Assembly: GCF_015207455.1 (NCBI RefSeq)
Contig: NZ_JADEWV010000053.1
Span: forward strand, 1 to 34,503
Reading direction: 5' to 3'
From: Microcoleus sp. LEGE 07076
GTDB taxonomy: Bacteria > Cyanobacteriota > Cyanobacteriia > Cyanobacteriales > Microcoleaceae
DNA: 34,503 nt
Shown here one piece after another: positions 31,483 to 34,503 of this stretch. Both the position numbers and the translations under genes were made by a program. Below the pieces are notes generated by a model. The model saw only the letters and a list, made by a program, of their open reading frames with translations. It ran no database searches and was not told the DNA's origin. How positions within the stretch are numbered: the first letter of the stretch is position 1; every line of letters starts with the position of its first letter.

Positions 31483-32025
31483 GACCATTTTTAGAATATC
31501 TTGCTGGACTTTTTCCGGGGATCGATCGCCGTTGATAGTTAACAGCTTTTTGCGATACTCGTAATAATCTAAAATCGGGAGAGTTTGCTCCTCGAATAAA
31601 TCAAGCCGGCGCTGCAAAATTTCTGGACTATCGTCCGATCGATCTCGTTCGATCGATCGACTCAACAACACCTCAGTCGGAACCTTCAACCAAATCGCCC
31701 AATCTAGCTCTTGTGCCAAATCAGAGAGCAAAAAATCCAATTCCTCAGCTTGAAAAGCCGTTCGCGGATAGCCCTCCAACACCCAGCCATTAAACACATC
31801 CCACAGCAGCAGCCGGCGGCGAAAGAATTGAATCATAGTTGCGTCGGGAACTAATTCCCCTTTTTCAACATAAGACACCGCCAACTTCCCCAAATCTGTA
31901 TCATCTGCGATCGCCTCCCGCAGAATATCCCCCACAGCCAGCAAAGGAATGCTCAAATTGCTGCACAGTAGTTCAGCCTGAGTTCCTTTTCCCGCTCCAG
32001 GCCCTCCCAGAATCACTAATCTCAC
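31471..32025 (-). CDS. Adenylate kinase-like nucleoside monophosphate kinase
   Basis: The protein has 184 residues. The P-loop GGPGAGKGTQ is at 7-16, the NMP-binding segment VEKGELVPD at 53-61, and EGYPRT at 84-89, where most adenylate kinases read DGFPRT. The LID is short, as in small bacterial enzymes, with Arg-rich RSIERDRSDDSPEILQRRL closing the site. It interconverts AMP, ADP and ATP or a similar nucleotide trio. The start is GTG at 32025 with AGGAGC about 10 nt upstream. Cyanobacteria often carry a ribosomal-operon adk plus a divergent second copy. The EGYP variant and context suggest this is the second copy, so I withhold the symbol. Confidence 0.88.
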   Translation of the reverse strand: MRLVILGGPGAGKGTQAELLCSNLSIPLLAVGDILREAIADDTDLGKLAVSYVEKGELVPDATMIQFFRRRLLLWDVFNGWVLEGYPRTAFQAEELDFLLSDLAQELDWAIWLKVPTEVLLSRSIERDRSDDSPEILQRRLDLFEEQTLPILDYYEYRKKLLTINGDRSPEKVQQDILKMVSSQ

Positions 32026-32249
32026 TGTGTCTTGCTCCTAGTGCCGCGACATTCAAAGTTTACCTGTTATTGAGATCGATCGCCCAAAATAGCTGCGATC
32101 GTCACTGCCGCTAGCTTTTGACAACTTGTACATCTAGCGTTCGATCCGATGTGCGATCGGCCAAGTACACTATATATTGTTAAGCCGGCTCGATCCATCC
32201 CAAGATCCGAGCCGCAGTCAAGACTTAGTTACTAATTGAATATTGCCCT

Positions 32250-32786
32250 ATGGTTGCTCAGTTACAAACCCCTACACTCAATTTAACCCACAGCTTGCCC
32301 TACAGAGTTGAAGGGCTGGTGCAAGTTTTTACAGCCCCGCACCGCTGCTTTTTTACCAGTGTCATGGCAGGATCTCTCAGAATTGCAGGACAGGGATCTC
32401 GCGTGTTGGCGGTACAGTTCCTCAAAGGGGGAATCAATCAAGGGCATCAGCATCCGGTGCGGCTGGGGCAGAATTTAGATTGGGTGCGGTGCGATTTGCC
32501 CCGCTGCATTGACAAGGCAGATTTAGATGAGCTCGAAATGCGATCGGTCGAACAATTGTGGCAGTATGTTCAAAATACGGTGCGCGAGGGCTGTTACGCC
32601 TTAGTTATTCTCGACGAATTGAGTTTAGCGGTGAATTTAGGCTTAATTCCTGAAGCAGAAGTGCTGGCATTAATTGATAGCAAACCCCACAATTTGGATC
32701 TTATTTTGACAGGGCCTTCGATGTCGGCCGCATTTTTGGATGTTGCCGACCAAGTTACTGAAATTCGCCACAGTCTAGGACAGTAA
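32250..32786 (+). CDS. CobA/CobO-like P-loop protein with degenerate Walker A
   Basis: The protein has 178 residues. It aligns with the ATP:cob(I)alamin adenosyltransferase (CobA/BtuR) fold: LRIAGQGSRVLAVQFLKGG at 43-61 and the Walker B-like ALVILDELSLAVNLGLI at 117-133. LILTGPSMS and DQVTEIRHSLGQ complete it. The expected Walker A (GKGKGKTT) is replaced by TAPHRCFFTSV at 28-38 and lacks the Gly-Lys-Thr. ATP binding in the usual way is therefore doubtful. Such divergent copies are common in cyanobacteria as 'P-loop NTPase family' proteins of unknown role. No cobalamin genes are adjacent. Confidence 0.75.
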   Translation: MVAQLQTPTLNLTHSLPYRVEGLVQVFTAPHRCFFTSVMAGSLRIAGQGSRVLAVQFLKGGINQGHQHPVRLGQNLDWVRCDLPRCIDKADLDELEMRSVEQLWQYVQNTVREGCYALVILDELSLAVNLGLIPEAEVLALIDSKPHNLDLILTGPSMSAAFLDVADQVTEIRHSLGQ

Positions 32787-32794
32787 TTTAATTG

Positions 32795-32818
32795 GCGATC
32801 GCCCGCGCGGGCGATCGC
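32795..32818. terminator. 24-bp perfect palindrome of two HIP1 sites
   Basis: Two GCGATCGC octamers flank CCGCGCGG to give a perfect 24-bp palindrome nine bases after the CobA-like stop. In RNA it would form a very stable GC-rich hairpin, so it probably terminates that gene. TTATGTT follows rather than a T-run. Confidence 0.65.
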
Positions 32819-32988
32819 ATCTTTATGTTAATTTTTATTTATGTCAAAAAACAGGCGATCGCAGCACATCAATTTAGCAGCGACATTACCTTGGAACTAA
32901 CGGATCGAACACAACATTCAACCGATCGGCCGGAACCATTCGTTTGAGAATTTGCAAGTGACCCTCTGCATCCGACCAACTGCGAAAC

Positions 32989-34183
32989 GGGAGCATCCCA
33001 CTTTTTGACTAAGCAGAAACACCTAGCTTGATGTCATTATTTAAATACGCACATCTCAGTCTTAAAATTTGAGGCACATTTTTTTCGTTCCACTGTGCAC
33101 CTACAATCTTAATTCTTGCTCCAATCTGTTTTATTAAAGACTCTACAGCTCCCGAACCAATGTCAATGCCAAGATGTTGATAATTTTGGTAATCTGGGAT
33201 TCTTGACTGATGTTTTCGCAGATATTTCTGGAACTTTTCACTTCCTTACTAGCAACTCCTGTAAATTCAGCTATAGCTTCTAGTGTTGCTCCTTGCCATA
33301 GTTGGTTTTGCGCTCTCCTCAGTCGTTTCAGCGAACCTCCTACTTTATGTAAATTTTCTATTCCCCTGATAGCAATCTAGTACCTCTCTTCTTTGCTCTA
33401 TAGTCCCAATTTGCTTAAACAGATTCCACACTCCATCATGACCATCTCCCAAACAAGTTATTGCTTCACTCTTGATTTGGCTATTTACCCACGCCACTAA
33501 ATCTGCATTATTTTGAAAGAAGGCTGCTGCTACTTGATCGTGCACCTTAACTGCCTTATAATTCCTCCAGACACTTTCTTCTCCTTCCTGAGTTCTTAGT
33601 CTGACGTTTCCTCCGTCTATACTCAATGCTTCTACTTTCTCGGTAGTTTCAGGCTCAGGGAATTTGTAACGCTCTAGTAGCCGATGTTGTGTACTGTGGG
33701 GTACATAAATTCCTGTCAACATTTTGAGGTCTCTCTCGGCATTGGCAAAAGACTCATTTCCCACTAATAATAAACAACATTTTTCCAGATTAGGACTCAG
33801 GCGACTTCCCTTCTTCACTCCCAATCTTTGAGCTTGCTTACTCGATAGAGTTATTTCTCCTACACAACTTTTTAGAGTTCTTTTTCTACCCGAACCTTTT
33901 CCACCCGCCGAGTTAAAAAAAAACCACTAATTTCTGGTGCTACTGTTTCAATTAAATGTTCCCTCACACTCAGTTCTACAGATTCAAAGTCTTGTAGATT
34001 GTTTACTGGGGTATTTTTATAAAGGATCTCTGCTATTTCTTGGAGATTTATTTTGATCTTCTGCTGTTCTTCTGGGGTCATACGAACTTGGATTATGGTA
34101 ATTTATTTGCTTTCTATTATGCTATCAACTTAGCCAGACAATTGTCTGAGTATTTATACTGATTGCCAAAGTGGGATGCTCCC
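32989..34183 (-). mobile_element. ISKra4-type insertion sequence, 1195 bp
   Basis: The inverted repeats GGGAGCATCCCACTTT are perfect over 16 bp (32989-33004 and, inverted, 34168-34183). The 9-bp direct duplication CTGCGAAAC flanks it at 32980-32988 and 34184-34192. It carries only a broken transposase. The clean duplication shows that the insertion is a simple transposition, older than the decay of its transposase or made by another copy in trans. Confidence 0.92.
33009..34081 (-). pseudogene. ISKra4 family transposase, frameshifted
   Basis: The N-terminal piece (34081-33872) begins MTPEEQQKIKINLQEIAEIL. The middle piece (33824-33345) has the diagnostic VEALSIDGGNVRLRT and ITCLGDGHDGVWNLF with the catalytic Asp residues. 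The last part is read in two more frames: ENLHKVGGSLKRLRRAQNQL, then YQHLGIDIGSGAVESLIKQI and QILRLRCAYLN, and it stops at 33009. At least three frameshifts separate these pieces. The element cannot make its own transposase but may be mobilised by relatives. Confidence 0.85.
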
Positions 34184-34347
34184 CTGCGAAACTGACCCAC
34201 AACCACCTTTTCCACATTCGGGAGCGATCGAACTACAGTCCACAGCTTGAGACATTTTTCTGGCAACATAGTACAGATATCTCCTTAGTAAATTGGACAG
34301 GACTTATACCCATTTCATAAAGTTATGCTGCTACCGAAAGTTTGACT

Positions 34348-34369
34348 CCCCCCCGAAATCGCGGGGGGG
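34348..34369. repeat. C7/G7 hairpin
   Basis: Seven C (34348-34354) and seven G (34363-34369) form a strong hairpin with an 8-nt loop GAAATCGC. Similar C-run/G-run hairpins are common dispersed repeats in cyanobacterial genomes. An open plus-strand frame passes through it and is not a credible gene. Confidence 0.65.
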
Positions 34370-34400
34370 TTGGGGGCTGACAGGTGTAGGTTTTTTACAA

Positions 34401-34503
34401 TTAGGAGGAGTTACAAGCATAAAAGGCATCCACAGGAGTTTCAGGGAAAGAGCTCCAACGCTCAAGATGTATAGGAATATTGTTGAGTAGATTAGCCATC
34501 AGA
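34401..34503 (-). CDS. Possible 3' end of a gene running off the window
   Basis: On the minus strand a frame is open from the window edge to a TAA at 34401-34403. It reads LMANLLNNIPIHLERWSS and then FPETPVDAFYACNSS. The composition is protein-like, but only 33 residues are visible and no family is recognised. It could be a partial gene or chance. Confidence 0.3.
   Translation of the reverse strand, partial: LMANLLNNIPIHLERWSSFPETPVDAFYACNSS

Larger units (their letters stand above)
32886..34269 (-). pseudogene. 59-codon conserved small gene split by an insertion sequence
   Basis: The 5' part (34269 down to 34184) reads MLPEKCLKLWTVVRSLPNVE, then KVVVGQF and an Arg. The 3' part (32988 down to 32886) reads FRSWSDAEGHLQILKRMVPA, then DRLNVVFDPLVPR and a TAA. 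Removing the 1195-bp element and one copy of the 9-bp duplication joins them exactly: GQFRSWSD. AAGGAG lies 11 nt before the ATG. The intact product would be a 59-residue soluble protein of a kind I believe is conserved in cyanobacteria but cannot name. As it stands the gene is disrupted. Confidence 0.8.

Noticed and set aside
34293-34490. 65-codon plus-strand frame through the C7/G7 hairpin
   Set aside because: Its composition is dictated by the repeat (PPKSRGGWG), and a better frame exists on the opposite strand.

Overview
The window is chromosomal DNA of a filamentous cyanobacterium, most likely of the Microcoleus/Oscillatoria type. The evidence is chlB, the cyanobacterial DUF2949 and Mo-nitrogenase C-terminal small proteins, very many HIP1 octamers (GCGATCGC), ISKra4- and IS4-type elements, and several families of short palindromic dispersed repeats. 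The genus is inferred, not proven by this sequence.

Layout. 1-1170: initiator tRNA with a hairpin terminator, a DUF2949 gene and a small exported protein. 1791-4834: a membrane sensor histidine kinase whose stop codon lies in a 75-bp tandem repeat. 5000-6710: a hairpin element, a rhomboid protease and a Mo-nitro_C protein. 6800-8920: an accessory patch with decayed genes, a 5'-truncated DUF6544 gene and, divergent from it, a complete eukaryotic-type actin gene. 9163-12030: a small-protein/aspartic-protease pair, polyphosphate kinase 2, a Uma2 pseudogene split by a 96-bp MITE, and an intact Uma2 gene. 12232-15190: two MscS channels and a small membrane coiled-coil protein. 15300-18070: a graveyard of toxin-antitoxin and conflict-system pieces, a MITE, a secreted protein, and a DUF2283-DUF2188 gene with a toxin-like partner. 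18136-19662: chlB. 20190-26570: repeats, a KTSC-domain protein and an 1837-residue Ser/Thr-His hybrid kinase. 26600-30600: Uma2 genes, palindromic repeats, an RTX protein, an IS4-type insertion sequence and a TPR fragment. 30609-32786: rph, an adenylate-kinase-like gene and a CobA-like P-loop protein. 32886-34503: an ISKra4-type element that has split a small gene.

The most striking content is the actin. It aligns without gaps to conventional actin apart from a slightly longer N-terminus. The residue equivalent to Gln137, which positions the catalytic water for ATP hydrolysis, is Ala, and that codon is the end of the only HIP1 octamer in the gene. Acquisition of the host's HIP1 signature may therefore have changed the enzymology of a transferred eukaryotic protein. 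No profilin or other actin-binding protein is recognisable in the window.

Two insertions can be removed on paper with exact frame restoration. One is the 96-bp TA-flanked MITE in the Uma2 pseudogene. The other is the 1195-bp ISKra4-type element, with a 9-bp target duplication, in a 59-codon gene. These give precise boundaries for both elements.
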